Positions 8,345 to 17,654 of a stretch of DNA of 64,000 nt are shown here, one piece after another (within the stretch, counting starts at the first letter, position 1; the number at the start of each line of letters is the position of its first letter). Made by a program: the position numbers and the translations under genes. The stretch comes from Demequina sediminis (lineage in GTDB: Bacteria; Actinomycetota; Actinomycetes; Actinomycetales; Demequinaceae): NCBI RefSeq assembly GCF_030296675.1, contig NZ_AP027736.1, positions 1,736,001 to 1,800,000 of the forward strand, given 5' to 3'. The notes beneath the pieces were generated by a model. The model saw only the letters and a program-made list of their open reading frames with translations. It was not told the origin of the DNA and searched no databases.

Positions 8345-9593
8345 TCACTGTCTACGCTCCCGCCGCGCGCGCACGACGAGGTTGAGCGCGATCCTCAACA
8401 GCGCCGACACCGCACCCGCGACCGGCACCGCAAAGACGCCGAGCGACGGAAGGAGCGCCACGAGCACCGCGAGCGCCGGGAGCTCCGACCCGAGCGTGAG
8501 GCCGAGCGCGAGCCCATACCTGCGCTCAGCCATGTTGTACGCGTTGAACGGGTTGGCCGCGGCGGAGAGCGCATAGGCGCCAGCGCGAGCGCTCGCCAGC
8601 CCGGCTTCGACCGGACGGCCGAACAGCACCGCGAGCAGTGGCGCCAGCGGCAGCAGCGCGAGCGCATACGCCGCCCCAGTCCCCGAGACCACGGCCACCA
8701 TGCGCCGCATCACCCTGGCGGCACGGCGGTGGTCGCCCGCGCCGATCGCCCGCACCGCCCGTGGCATCATCGCGGAGGCGACCCCGGTGCCCAGGATGAG
8801 CACGGGCTGCGCCGCCACGCGCGCCGCCTCGAGGCCCGCGAGCGCGGCGGGCGACAGCAGCGCGGCCACGAGCAGGTTGGTGACGTAGCCCGCGCCGTGG
8901 CGCGAGAAGCCGGTCGACGCGATGAGCATCGCGCGCGGCACCGACACGAGCTCGCGGTCCTCCATCAGCGCGACACCGCGCAGCAGCCGCACCCCCACGA
9001 TCACGCTGACCAGGTTGCCCGCCACCAGCGCGCCAAAGGGAGCAAGGGCGATCAGGGCGACGCCCGCACCCGCGGCCCCACCGCCCCCGCGTCCGCGGCC
9101 CCACCGCCCCCACGAGCACGGCCGTGAACACCACCGCGACCGTCGCCAGATTCACCGCCGACACCGCCGCCGCCCCGCCGTGTCGCCCCACCACGTGAAG
9201 CGACGCCCGCACGTGATCCTGAAGCGGCGACAGGCCCGTCAGCACCGCCGCGGTCCCGCACAGCGCCGCGAACGCCGCCCGGTCATCCACCACTCCCGAC
9301 AGCGGAAGCCCCGCGATCACGACCCCGACCGCGGTGATCGCCCATAGCGGCGCCGCAGCACGCAGGTCCGCGCGGAGGTCGGTGCGGCGCGGCTCGGCAT
9401 GGCGGTTGGCATGGAGTCGCTGCGGGATGTAGACCATGTACTGCGGCGCGATGGTCAGCGCCGTCACGGCCGCGAAGACCAGGGCATACAGGGCCAGCCG
9501 GTCATCGTCGAGCGTGCGCAGCGCGATGAGCCCCGCGAGGAACGTGGCCACCGAGGCCGTCCCCGCATCAGCGAGGGAGAGGAGGCCGCCCAC
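8345..9593 (-). CDS. Polysaccharide flippase-like membrane protein, split by two frameshifts at G4 runs
   Basis: Two halves of one multispanning protein lie in different frames. The N-terminal half starts at GTG 9593 (VGGLLSLADAGTAS) and runs to about 9105. The C-terminal half is read from about 9075 to 8345 and ends in a short RRERR tail. Between them lie two copies of a 23-bp unit, each with a G4 run (minus strand; 9099-9102 and 9076-9079). Adding one G to each run gives a continuous GAVGAADA-GAVGAAGAG reading, so two single-base losses explain the break. A further missing G at 9593-9597 would let ATG 9610 serve as start. Multiple hydrophobic segments and position next to Wzy suggest a Wzx role. 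Confidence 0.65.
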
Positions 9594-9615
9594 CCCCTGG
9601 GCGCGCGCATCGTCC

Positions 9616-10547
9616 CTACGCCCGGCGCGCCCGCACGTGCCGCACCAAGCGCGGCACCGCGTAGGTCGGGTCGACCGCGACGGCCCCCATCACCTGCAGG
9701 GCGCCCGCCCAGCGCCCCTGCGCGAGCGCGAGTCCGCCGTCGCGGTACGCGGCCGCGGCATAGTCCCGCCGGCGCGTGCGCCACGACGGGGCGTAGGTGG
9801 CGTCGAACTCGTCCCAGCCCAGGTCCCCGCCCGCGTCGCGGCGCGCGAGTCGCTCCTGGATGAACCGCATGTGCTTGCGCTGACGCGCATACGAGCGCGC
9901 GCTCGCGGCCGTCGTGCGCAGCCGGTACCCGCCCGTCGGGTGCGGCACGTAGCCGAGCTCGCCGAGCCTCGCGATCCGCGCCAGGAAGTCGAGATCCTGC
10001 GCCAGCCGAAGCCCCGGATCGTACGGCCCAGCCTGTGCCACCGCGTCCGCACGGAAGACGATCCCGGAGAGGGGAAGGGCATGAGGCGTGCCGCGCGAAT
10101 CCGCTCGGGTGCGTCACCCACAGTGGGGTCCTCGCCGGCCGCGGATCCCAGGTCGCGGCCCGACTCGTCGACGTAGCGCATCATCGTGCCCGCCGCGACG
10201 ACCCCGGGCGCGTCCAGCGCCGGCAGGGTGCGCTCGAGTTTGTCGACATCCCAGAGGTCGTCGGCGTCGAGGAATGCGATGAACTCGCCGCGCGCCCTGT
10301 CGATGCCCAGATTGCGCGCCGTCGAGACGCCGCCGTTGTCCTTGGTGAGGACGGTCAGTCGGGGGTCCATGATCGCCGGATCCCTGAGGCCGTCGAGATG
10401 CGCGAGCGTGCCATCTGTCGAGCCGTCATCGACCACGATCGCCTCGAGCGCGGTGTGGGTCTGAGCGAGCACGGACTCGACGGCATCGCGCACGAAGGCC
10501 CCGACGTTGTAGGTGGGAATCACCACCGTGACCAGGCTCGCGCTCAT
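9616..10547 (-). CDS. Glycosyltransferase family 2 protein, frameshifted at a C4 run
   Basis: The N-terminal half (ATG 10547, MSASLVTVVIPTYNVGAF) has the classic GT2 sequence: VVDDGSTDGT and IAFLDADDLWD, the nucleotide/metal-binding DxD. After LMPFP the frame changes; the rest (AQAGPYDPGLRLAQDLDFLAR, with the expected QDLD acceptor motif) is in another frame down to the stop at 9616. One extra C in the CCCC run (10071-10074, GGGG on +) restores PLSGIVFRADAVAQAG. I therefore treat it as one gene of about 310 residues. It is divergent from the Wzc-like gene and upstream of the flippase. Sugar specificity is unknown. Confidence 0.75.
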
Positions 10548-10748
10548 GTCCCTCATGCCCCCCATGTCCCTCACCTCCCGACTATAGACACTCATCCGGT
10601 TCGTCCAGAAGGTCCACTTCGCGAACGACCCCCCAGGTTCGAGGGCCGATGCCCGCCCACCCCCTCCCGCGAAGGCCCACCCCTGCTGTAGTGTCCGAAT
10701 CAACGGGGCATGGCCGTGCCGGGGGGCCGGCCACGATGGGGGGCCGCT
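10548..10748. promoter_or_regulatory. Divergent intergenic region between GT2 and Wzc-like genes
   Basis: About 200 bp without an ORF of interest. The sequence TAGTGTCCGAA (10689-10699) repeats the segment found at 1511-1521 in the WecG promoter, making it a shared element of the polysaccharide locus. No good -35 box lies 17 bp upstream of this TAGTGT. The start codon of the Wzc-like gene is a GTG at 10749. Confidence 0.35.
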
Positions 10749-12397
10749 GTGGAGTTGAGGGACTACCTGAGAATCCTCAGGAAGCACTGGCTGGTGATCG
10801 TCGCGCTGACCGTGCTGGCCGCGGGTGCCGGCCTCGCGTACGCGACGTTCACCACGCCCGTCTACACGTCGTTGGCGCGGGTCTTCGTGTCCACCACCGG
10901 CGCCGGCTCCACCTCCGAGCTGGCCCAGGGCAACTCGTACACGATGCAGCGGGTGCAGACGTACTCCGAGCTCGTGAAGACCGCCGCGGTCATCCAACCC
11001 ACGATCGACGCGCTGGGGCTCACGGATTCGGTGGGAGCGGTGCGCGGCCGCGTGTCCGCGACCTCACCCGCCAACACCACGATCATCGACATCACCGCGA
11101 AGGGCTCGGACGGCCGGGCGGCCGCGAGCCTCGCGACCGAGGTCGCCCGCCAGCTCATCACCGTGGTCGAGGACTGGGAGCAGACCGGCACCATGGAGGC
11201 CTCGCCCGTGTCACTCACGGTCGCACAGGAGGCCGAGGTGCCCGGCGCACCCACGAGTCCGCAACGCACCATGAACGTCGCGGTGGGCCTGGTCGTAGGG
11301 CTGTCGATCGGGATCGGGGTCGCGCTGCTGATCTCGGCGCTCGACACCAAGGTCCGCACCGAGCGCGACCTGCGCCGCATCACCACGTCGCCCATCCTGG
11401 GTGGCATTCCCTATGACCCGCGCGCCCGCACGCGGCCGCTCCTGGTCAAGGAGGACAGCCAAGGAGTGCTCGCCGAGGCCTACCGGTCGCTGCGCACCAA
11501 CCTGCAATTCCTGCAGGCGGGAGGCACCGCGCACAGCATCGTCATCACGTCCTCGGTCCCCGGGGAGGGCAAGTCGACCACCTCGGCCAACCTCGCGATC
11601 GCGATAGCGGAGACCCAGACGCGCGTCCTCCTGGTCGAGGCGGATCTGCGCCGCCCCAAGGTCGCGGAGCTCATGGGGCTCGAGGGCGGCGTGGGGCTGA
11701 CCGACATCATCATCGGGCGCGTCTCCCTCGACGATGCAATCCACCCCTGGGGCACCTCCGGCCTGCACGTGCTGTCCGCGGGTGGCATCCCGCCCAACCC
11801 GTCCGAGCTCCTGGGCTCCCCCACGATGGCGGGGATCGCGCGCGAGCTCGAGGAGCGCTACGACCTCGTGCTCTACGACGCCGCACCGCTCCTGCCCGTC
11901 ACCGATGCCGCGGTGCTCGTCCAGCATGTCGGCACCGCCGTGGTGCTCGTGGGCGTGGGGACCGCACACACGCCCGAGGTGCGCGCCTCGCTCGAGAGCA
12001 TCGAGCAGGTGGGCGTGCCGGCCGCAGGCGTGGTGATGTCAATGTTGCCGCTGCGTGGCGCGGACGGCTACACGTACCGCCGCCGCGGCCACGGCTACGC
12101 GTACTCGACGCCGGACACGAAGGACTCGTGGCGGAGGCGCCGCCGTGCGGCGCGAGCGGCCCGCAAGGCCGAGCGGACGCGCGGGCGCTCCAGTGCCGGG
12201 GTGAGGGACGATGCCGGAGCGAGGAACGATGCCGGCGTCACGGGCGGTGCCGGCCTCACGGGCGGCGCCGGCACCCGCGAGCGGGAGTTGGCCGCGGGCG
12301 CGAATCCCCCTCCAGCGGCGCGCAGGCCCAGCCCGATGCCCCGCTCACCAAGCGCGAGCGCAGGGCTCGCGCGGTGGGTGCCAGCCGCGCCGAGTAG
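10749..12397 (+). CDS. Wzc/CapAB-type polysaccharide copolymerase and tyrosine kinase, frameshifted near the end
   Basis: The protein controls chain length and export and autophosphorylates on C-terminal tyrosines. Residues 1-230 are a Wzz domain flanked by two membrane segments. The cytosolic kinase has Walker A VPGEGKST near residue 270, Walker A' LLVEADLRRPK near 295 (E in place of the first D), and LVLYDAAP. A Tyr-rich GYTYRRRGHGYAYS follows. After AGANPP the reading frame otherwise runs on antisense to the next gene. One added C in the C5 run at 12306-12310 gives SSGAQAQPDAPLTKRERR and a TAG stop at 12395-12397. The partner phosphatase is probably the gene at 761. The tail between kinase and stop is low-complexity with VRDDAG-like repeats. 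Confidence 0.82.
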
Positions 12398-12443
12398 CGG
12401 GCCCCCGGGGCGGACCCGATGGGCCCCGGCGGAGCGGCGCGGG

Positions 12444-13904
12444 TCAGTACGCGCCGCGACCCGCGACCACGGCCCACACGGTCCGCATGACGATCACCGC
12501 GTCGAGCCCCAGGGTCCAGTTCTGCGTGTAGTGGAGATCGAGCCGCACGCTCTCCTCCCACGAGAGGTCGGAGCGACCGCTCACCTGCCACAGACCCGTG
12601 ATTCCGGGTCGAACCAGCTGGCGACGGGAGACGTCCTCGTCCCACAGCTCGACCTCACGCTGGAGCGGCGGGCGCGGCCCCACGATCGACATGTCACCCT
12701 TGACCACGTTGAGCAGCTGGGGAAGTTCGTCAAGGGAGAAGCGCCGCAGGATCCGGCCCACGGGGGTGACGCGCGGGTCTTCGCGCATCTTGAAGTGCAC
12801 GCCGTTGCCCTCATTGGCGTCGAGGATCGCGGCCAGTCGCTCCTCCGCGTCGACGTACATCGTGCGGAACTTGAGCATCTCGAACGGCTGATGCGCGAGC
12901 CCCACGCGCTGCTGACGGAACAGCACCGGTCCGGGACTGCTGGCCTTCACCGCGATCCCGATTGCGATCATGGGCAACCCGAGCACCGCGAGGATCGCGA
13001 GCGCCCCCACGCGGTCCGCCGCCGACTTCAGCACGCGCGTAGGCCCGGTGAACTGAGGCGGGTCCACATGCATGAGCGGCAGGCCCGCCACCTGCGAGAC
13101 GGCCACCCGGGGCATCGTCACGTCGGACACGGTGGGGGCGACAATCAGCCCGATCCCCGTCTCCTCGAGCGCCCACTCGAGCTTGCGGGCCTCGCGCAGC
13201 GAGACCTCCTCCGTGCCGGCGAGCACGATGTACTCGGCGCCGGCCGCCGACGCCGCCATGGGCGCGTCGCCGATCCCGCTCAGCACGCGCACATGGGACA
13301 GGTCCGCGGCGAGCGGTCTCGAGGCGTCACCCGAGAGACACACGCCCACGACCTCATACGAGTGATCGCGGTGCACGCGGTCGAGGCGTCGGATCATCTG
13401 CTCCGCGGTGCGCTGTGGCCCCGCGATCACCACGCGCTGGCGCAGTCGCCCGAGCTGGCGCTGCTCGCGCAGCCATGCACGCCACGCGCGCCGGTAGCCG
13501 AAGAGCACCAGGGTGCCCACGGGGAGCGCAAAGAGCAGATAGCCGCGACTCACCTGCCACTGCGTGAGGAAGCCGATGATCGCGACGATCGCGAACGTCC
13601 GCCACCCCGCGGTGCCGATCCGCTGGTACTCCTCGGGCCCCTGGCCCAGGATGCGGATGTCGCGCGAGCGCGTCCACCCGAGCTGCAGCATCCACAGTCC
13701 CGCGACGGCGACCGTGACCCACCAGTAGGCGGGGCCCGCGGGGCCGACGATCGCGGAGAACGGATCCCATCCGAAGCGGATGCCATGCGCGAGCACCATG
13801 ACAAGCACGATGACAAAGGCATCGGTGAACGCGATGCGCCGCTGGACGCGGCGCACCGAGATGGGTGCGGCCGCATAGCGCGGCGCTGCTGCGGCAATGC
13901 TCAC
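12444..13904 (-). CDS. Initiating undecaprenyl-phosphate sugar transferase (WbaP/CpsE type)
   Basis: The 486-residue protein starts the repeat unit by moving a sugar-1-phosphate to undecaprenyl phosphate. It has four or five N-terminal membrane segments, a central nucleotide-binding-like domain (VVIAGPQRTAEQMIR), then a C-terminal bacterial sugar-transferase domain. That domain shows SPGPVLFRQQRVG, FEMLKFRTM, RRFSLDELPQL, GDMSIVGPRPP and VRPGITGLWQVSGRS, all hallmark motifs. GTG 13904 has a GGGGGAG ribosome site; the frame could extend to a TTG at 13946, but that lies within a terminator hairpin. Glucose or galactose phosphate are the usual substrates; the sequence does not decide. Confidence 0.92.
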   Translation of the reverse strand: MSIAAAAPRYAAAPISVRRVQRRIAFTDAFVIVLVMVLAHGIRFGWDPFSAIVGPAGPAYWWVTVAVAGLWMLQLGWTRSRDIRILGQGPEEYQRIGTAGWRTFAIVAIIGFLTQWQVSRGYLLFALPVGTLVLFGYRRAWRAWLREQRQLGRLRQRVVIAGPQRTAEQMIRRLDRVHRDHSYEVVGVCLSGDASRPLAADLSHVRVLSGIGDAPMAASAAGAEYIVLAGTEEVSLREARKLEWALEETGIGLIVAPTVSDVTMPRVAVSQVAGLPLMHVDPPQFTGPTRVLKSAADRVGALAILAVLGLPMIAIGIAVKASSPGPVLFRQQRVGLAHQPFEMLKFRTMYVDAEERLAAILDANEGNGVHFKMREDPRVTPVGRILRRFSLDELPQLLNVVKGDMSIVGPRPPLQREVELWDEDVSRRQLVRPGITGLWQVSGRSDLSWEESVRLDLHYTQNWTLGLDAVIVMRTVWAVVAGRGAY

Positions 13905-13945
13905 GACGCTCTCCCCCAGGCAGGACGTGACTCGCCTCAACGGCA

Positions 13946-13974
13946 ACCGGCGCCCCGCGAAGCGGGGCGCCGGT
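13946..13974 (-). terminator. Strong hairpin terminator after the surface-protein gene
   Basis: A perfect 13-bp stem (13946-13958 with 13962-13974) and a 3-nt GAA loop lie just past the stop at 13982 in the minus direction. The flanks GCCTCA/TGAGGC extend the pairing. Downstream U-richness is weak (TTGCCGTT). Confidence 0.75.
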
Positions 13975-13981
13975 GAGGCCG

Positions 13982-14545
13982 CTAGGAGCGAGTGCCGGCG
14001 GCGGTGCGCCGGGCTGCCACCATGACGACTCCGACACCGGCCAGGAGCAGGACTCCCGCGCCCACTGCCATCGGCAGGCTCTCGAAGCCGGTGGCCGACA
14101 GCGTCTCCTCGGCGGTGACGACGCCACCGGCGCTGAGGGTCCCCTCCTCCTCCACGACTTCCTCATCGAGCACGCCACCCGCGATCACCTGGACCTGAGC
14201 GACCCCCACGGGGTCACCATCCACGAATCCGGTGATGTCGAGCATGCCCGAGGAACCGAGCGGAGTGTCGACCACGTACGGCGCCTCACCCGAGGCGACG
14301 GACTTCTCGGCGGACGTGACCGTGCCGGCGATGGTGACATCGACGCTCGGGTTCGAGACCTGGATGTTCCCCATCTCGCCATAGTTCGTGATGACCTTGC
14401 ACCCGAACTCGTCACCCGCGGTGACAACGGTGGCGTCGCAGACCAGGCTGGCTTCGCCAGCCGGGTACTCCTCCGCCATCGCGGCCGTTGGAAAAGCGAT
14501 GATGGCGGCCGCGAGGGCCCCCACTGCAATCGAGCGACGAATCAT
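13982..14545 (-). CDS. Cell-wall-anchored surface protein with LSATG sorting signal
   Basis: The 187-residue product has a signal peptide (MIRRSIAVGALAAAIIAFPT, cleavage near AMA-EEYP) and a small extracellular region with two cysteines. An acidic EEVVEEE linker leads to a C-terminal sorting signal: LSATG, a hydrophobic stretch GVLLLAGVGVVMV, then ARR. LAxTG-type signals are used by class E sortases in high-GC actinobacteria, and LSATG is a variant of this. No sortase gene is in the window. It sits at the edge of the polysaccharide locus and shares the ATTCGGACA motif in its upstream region (minus strand, about 14618-14632). The role of the extracellular part is unknown. Confidence 0.8.
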   Translation of the reverse strand: MIRRSIAVGALAAAIIAFPTAAMAEEYPAGEASLVCDATVVTAGDEFGCKVITNYGEMGNIQVSNPSVDVTIAGTVTSAEKSVASGEAPYVVDTPLGSSGMLDITGFVDGDPVGVAQVQVIAGGVLDEEVVEEEGTLSAGGVVTAEETLSATGFESLPMAVGAGVLLLAGVGVVMVAARRTAAGTRS

Positions 14546-14691
14546 TGCGCCTACTCCCCCTCATTCGCGCGACAGGCCCCCTGACCTGCGCTCGCGATTC
14601 CGACAGTAGCACCGGCTGTCCGAATTGTCGCCAATTTCTCTTTCCTCCCCTTGCAGGCGCACGTTTCGTGCGGTGGAGGCAGTCGAGGCGG

Positions 14692-15225
14692 TCAGTCCGC
14701 GGCGCCCTCAAAGAGATGAGCGCATGCCCGCACGCCGTCGGGGCCCTCGACACAGCCGATGCCCGCGATGACAAACTCGGCGCGCAGGATGTTGGCGCGG
14801 TGCCCCGGAGAGTCCATCCACAGCTCGACGACCTCGGCCGCGGCACGCTCACTCCGGGACAGGTTCTCCCCCGCCATCGCGCCCTCGTGACACGTCGCGA
14901 TCAGGGTGTCGTGGACCAGGTCCGGGTCGTCGGCGAACGGCGCGGCGCGCTCGAGGGCCTTGTCCGCGAGGCAGTCGCTCCACTCAAGCGGCGCGAGACC
15001 CGCCTCGACCCGCTCGGCGTTGGTGAGGTCAAACATCTCGCGGGCGAGCTCGTCGACGCCCACCGGCGCGGCGGGCGCGCATGCCGTCACCACAACGCCC
15101 ACTGTCGCCGCCACCGCCACGACGGCGGCAGCCCTTCCTGCACGCGCCACCCGCGCCACCCGCGCCACCCGCGCCAGGGCGCTGCGACAGCGCCCTCCGG
15201 CGCGCGCATCGTCCCTGGTCAGCAT
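14692..15225 (-). CDS. CAP-domain (SCP/PR-1) lipoprotein
   Basis: The 177-residue protein has an Arg/Ala-rich N-terminus with ARV repeats. A hydrophobic segment ending VVVTAC is consistent with a lipobox. A CAP domain follows, with MFDLTNAERVEAGLAPLEW, AGENLSRS and WMDSPGHRANIL. The two conserved histidine positions of CAP domains appear at HDTLI/CHEGAMAGEN and SPGHR. Bacterial CAP proteins are exported and of mostly unknown function. Its ATG overlaps the stop of the YdcF-like gene upstream (shared ATGCTGA), so the two form an operon. Confidence 0.85.
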   Translation of the reverse strand: MLTRDDARAGGRCRSALARVARVARVARAGRAAAVVAVAATVGVVVTACAPAAPVGVDELAREMFDLTNAERVEAGLAPLEWSDCLADKALERAAPFADDPDLVHDTLIATCHEGAMAGENLSRSERAAAEVVELWMDSPGHRANILRAEFVIAGIGCVEGPDGVRACAHLFEGAAD

Positions 15226-15764
15226 CCGTCCTCCAGCGCCACCTTGAGAAAGGCGCCGCTCTGGTACGCGTAGTGGTAGGCCCAGTAGTGCGGCGCGAGC
15301 CGCTCACCCGAGTCGAGGTACGCGACGTCCCCGTCCCAGCACCTCTCCATGATGACGCGCGTCCGCGTGATGTGCGGCGTGACCGTGATGACGGCGGCGG
15401 ACTCCCACGCGTGGCTGTCCGCGAGGTCGCGCAGCCAGCGCGCCTCGCCGCGGGTGGTGAAGGGTTCGGGCATGGCGCAGACCACGGCCGGGTCGGCGCT
15501 CTCGCAGGCCGCGACGGCGAGCGGGTAGCGCGCACGGTCCTCGGGCTCCTCGGAGAGAGACACCACCAGGGTCGAGGCCATGCCCTCCGCGACGAGCGAC
15601 TGAGCGAGCTCCATGCGCGTGTCCGTGGGCGGGCCGATCACGTAGACCGCGTCCACGGCGCGAGGCTCGTCGCGAGCCGGCATCACGTAGAGCGGCACGC
15701 CCGCGAGCGCGATCGCACCCGCCACCACGGCGACGGCCGTCGCGACTTTCAGCTTGCGCCCCAC
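15219..15764 (-). CDS. YdcF/SanA-like (DUF218) membrane-anchored protein
   Basis: A 181-residue protein with one N-terminal membrane anchor (VATAVAVVAGAIALAGVPLYV). The globular domain resembles the YdcF/ElyC/SanA family: VDAVYVIGPPTDTRMELAQSLVAEG and later LRDLADSHAWESAAVITVTPHITRTRVIMERC. This family has been linked to envelope integrity, but no reaction is established. It starts at GTG 15764 and overlaps the CAP gene. Two copies of a 20-bp repeat lie 26 and 67 bp upstream of the start. Confidence 0.7.
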   Translation of the reverse strand: MGRKLKVATAVAVVAGAIALAGVPLYVMPARDEPRAVDAVYVIGPPTDTRMELAQSLVAEGMASTLVVSLSEEPEDRARYPLAVAACESADPAVVCAMPEPFTTRGEARWLRDLADSHAWESAAVITVTPHITRTRVIMERCWDGDVAYLDSGERLAPHYWAYHYAYQSGAFLKVALEDGC

Positions 15765-15789
15765 GCGCGCACTTTAGCGCGGGTTCGCC

Positions 15790-15850
15790 GAGTCCTGAGT
15801 GTCCCGAACCTCAGTTCTCGGGGCGAAATGGAGTCCTGAGTGTCCCGAAC
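15790..15850. repeat. Pair of 20-bp direct repeats with 41-bp pitch, upstream of the YdcF-like gene
   Basis: GAGTCCTGAGTGTCCCGAAC is present at 15790-15809 and identically at 15831-15850, separated by 21 bp. A third perfect copy lies inverted at 40688-40707. The spacer plus flanks can form a small CCCGA/TCGGG stem. The pair sits between the 3' end of the SGNH gene and the 5' end of the YdcF-like gene. Confidence 0.9.
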
Positions 15851-15889
15851 GGCAGGTTGCGGAGGGCTGGGATGGGGACGATGCGGGGG

Positions 15890-16536
15890 TTAGCCGTTCC
15901 GCAGCGCCTCGCGCAGGCTCTCGCCCACCGCGCGGGCCCCCTCGACCGTGTAGTGGACGCCGTCGGTGGTCATGCCGGGCGCCCATCCGTCGCCCTCGCG
16001 CACCGGCGCGGTCGCGTCGACGTACTCCCACCCCTGCTCCGCGGCGAGCGCCTCGAGCCGGCGGTTGAAGCCGGCGACGTCAACCTCCTGCCCATAGTCG
16101 AGGGGCGGGATGGACAGCAGCAGCACGCGCGGCGCCCCGACCGTGTCGGCGATCTGTGCGAGCGCGCCCGAGGTCTCCTCGAAGGGCAACCCCCACGCGA
16201 GGTCGTTCGTGCCGAGGGCGAGCACCAGTGCATCGGCATCCACCGGGACCACCCGCGCCGCCTGCTGCACCGAGGTCGCCCCGGGCACCGCGGTGCCGCC
16301 CGCGAGCCCGATGCCGTCGGTGAACGCCCAGCGCACATAGGACTCGTCGCCCAGACCATCCGCGGTGAACGACGTCGAGTTGCCGAACGACAGCGAGTCC
16401 CCCACCACGGCGACGTGAAGCACGCCCGCGCCGCCGTCGGTCCCGCCGTCGTCGGTCGCACCCCCGACTCCCCGGGCGCGCACGCGGTCATCGTGAGCCC
16501 CAGCACGCCCGCCGCGAGCGCACGCCTCAGGCCCAA
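15890..16536 (-). CDS. SGNH/GDSL-hydrolase lipoprotein, frameshifted at a G5 run
   Basis: The enzymatic part carries the SGNH blocks: VVGDSLSFGN (block I nucleophile Ser), LALGTNDLAWG (block III Asn) and TTDGVHYTVEGAR (block V Asp/His). Upstream, in another frame, is a lipoprotein signal: a TTG start at 16536 followed by GLRRALAAGVLGLTMTAC. The frames join if the G5 run (CCCCC at 16461-16465 on +) has one more G, giving APGESGGATDDGG. The TTG start overlaps the end of the oxidoreductase gene. These lipases/esterases act on acyl groups of lipids or polysaccharides; the substrate is not known. An internal GTG/ATG start without a signal peptide would be the alternative. Confidence 0.75.
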
Positions 16537-17654
16537 GGCTCGGCGCCCACGGTCACGTCCTCGCCCGTGCGCGCCGAGTCGCCGATCGCGAGCGACAACG
16601 CGTGGTCCCATAGCCCCTGCGCGAGCGGATACGGCTCGGGCCCCTCGCCGCGCGTCCACGCGCCCATGTCCACGAGCAGCTGCGCCACCGCGAGGTCGTC
16701 CTCGGACATCCGCGCGTCGTGCCACGCGTTGCGGTAGACCACCTCGCCGTCGAACGACGTGTGCCACAACGCGTTGCCCTCGAGGTTGAGGTCCACCCCA
16801 GTGCGGCGGTGCTCGAGGCGCGAGCCCATCGGACCGTCGGGGGTCATGCGGAGCACGGAGTCGTCGGCGATCTCGCCCAGGCTGCCCCTGATGACGATGC
16901 GCCGGTGGAGGTAGGGGTTCCACCACTGGTTGTCGACGAAGTCGTAGAGGCCGAGGCGACCCTCGCCGAAGTCGAGCGTCGCAATGGTGGTGGTGCGGGG
17001 TTCGGGGGCGGGCACGCCGGCGCCCACCCAACCGTCGGGCGTGAGCGGGTCGACCATCGGCGCCGTGGCCTGACGCGCCGTCACCCTCGCCCCGGTGACC
17101 GCCGCCACATCACCCGACCCGAGCATCGTCCGCATGAGGGACACCGCGTGATAGAGGTGAGTCGAGGACACCTGCACCTGGTGGGGCGCGCCGATCACCC
17201 CGCGCCGCACCACCTCGATGCGCGCCGCGTGGCCCGGCATGCGGGTGTACTGCTCCGCGACCTGGACCAGCCCGGACGCTCCGACGTCGGACCACAGCGC
17301 GCGCAGACCCTCGCGGTCGGGGGCGGGCGGTGTCTCCGCGAGCACGGGCATCCCGGCCGCCACGACGTCGCGAATCACCTCCGGGCTGGTCTCCCACGGC
17401 ACCGCCGCGATCACGAAGTCGGGGCGCAGGCTCAGCGCGTGGTCGAGCCCCTCCGCGGGCAGGCGATCGTGAAGGTGCGCCGCGAACGGCGCCGCGGCCA
17501 CGCGCGCCTGCTCGAGCGCCTCACGCGCCCGCTGGGGCGTGCGGCCCACGATCGCCACCGGCTCGAGGAGGTCGGGCGCCATGGCCGCGAGGCGCAGGAA
17601 GAACCGCGTCCGCCAGCCCGTCCCGACCACCGCGAAGCGAACGGGGGCGGTCAC
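16527..17654 (-). CDS. Gfo/Idh/MocA-family oxidoreductase
   Basis: The 375-residue protein has an N-terminal Rossmann fold (RFAVVGTGWRTRFFLRL, then VAIVGRT) and the IAAVPWETSPEVIRD/VLAETPPAP region that replaces the usual EKP motif. A C-terminal beta-rich substrate domain follows (LYDFVDNQWWNPYLHRRIVIRG). These enzymes oxidise or reduce sugars and inositols with NAD(P). The GTG at 17654 overlaps the stop of the FAD/Fe-S dehydrogenase (GTGA), so it is the second gene of that operon. The substrate is not predictable; an EKP lysine is not evident, which may mean an atypical mechanism. Confidence 0.82.
   Translation of the reverse strand: MTAPVRFAVVGTGWRTRFFLRLAAMAPDLLEPVAIVGRTPQRAREALEQARVAAAPFAAHLHDRLPAEGLDHALSLRPDFVIAAVPWETSPEVIRDVVAAGMPVLAETPPAPDREGLRALWSDVGASGLVQVAEQYTRMPGHAARIEVVRRGVIGAPHQVQVSSTHLYHAVSLMRTMLGSGDVAAVTGARVTARQATAPMVDPLTPDGWVGAGVPAPEPRTTTIATLDFGEGRLGLYDFVDNQWWNPYLHRRIVIRGSLGEIADDSVLRMTPDGPMGSRLEHRRTGVDLNLEGNALWHTSFDGEVVYRNAWHDARMSEDDLAVAQLLVDMGAWTRGEGPEPYPLAQGLWDHALSLAIGDSARTGEDVTVGAEPWA

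Noticed and set aside
12398-13976. Continuation of the Wzc-like frame through the sugar-transferase gene
   Set aside because: The continuation is Arg/His-rich shadow sequence antisense to a well-supported gene. A single-base repair at 12306-12310 gives a natural stop at 12397.
15790-15850. 41-bp-pitch repeat pair as a mini CRISPR
   Set aside because: Only two repeats of 20 bp, no leader or cas genes, and different sequences at the other two loci.
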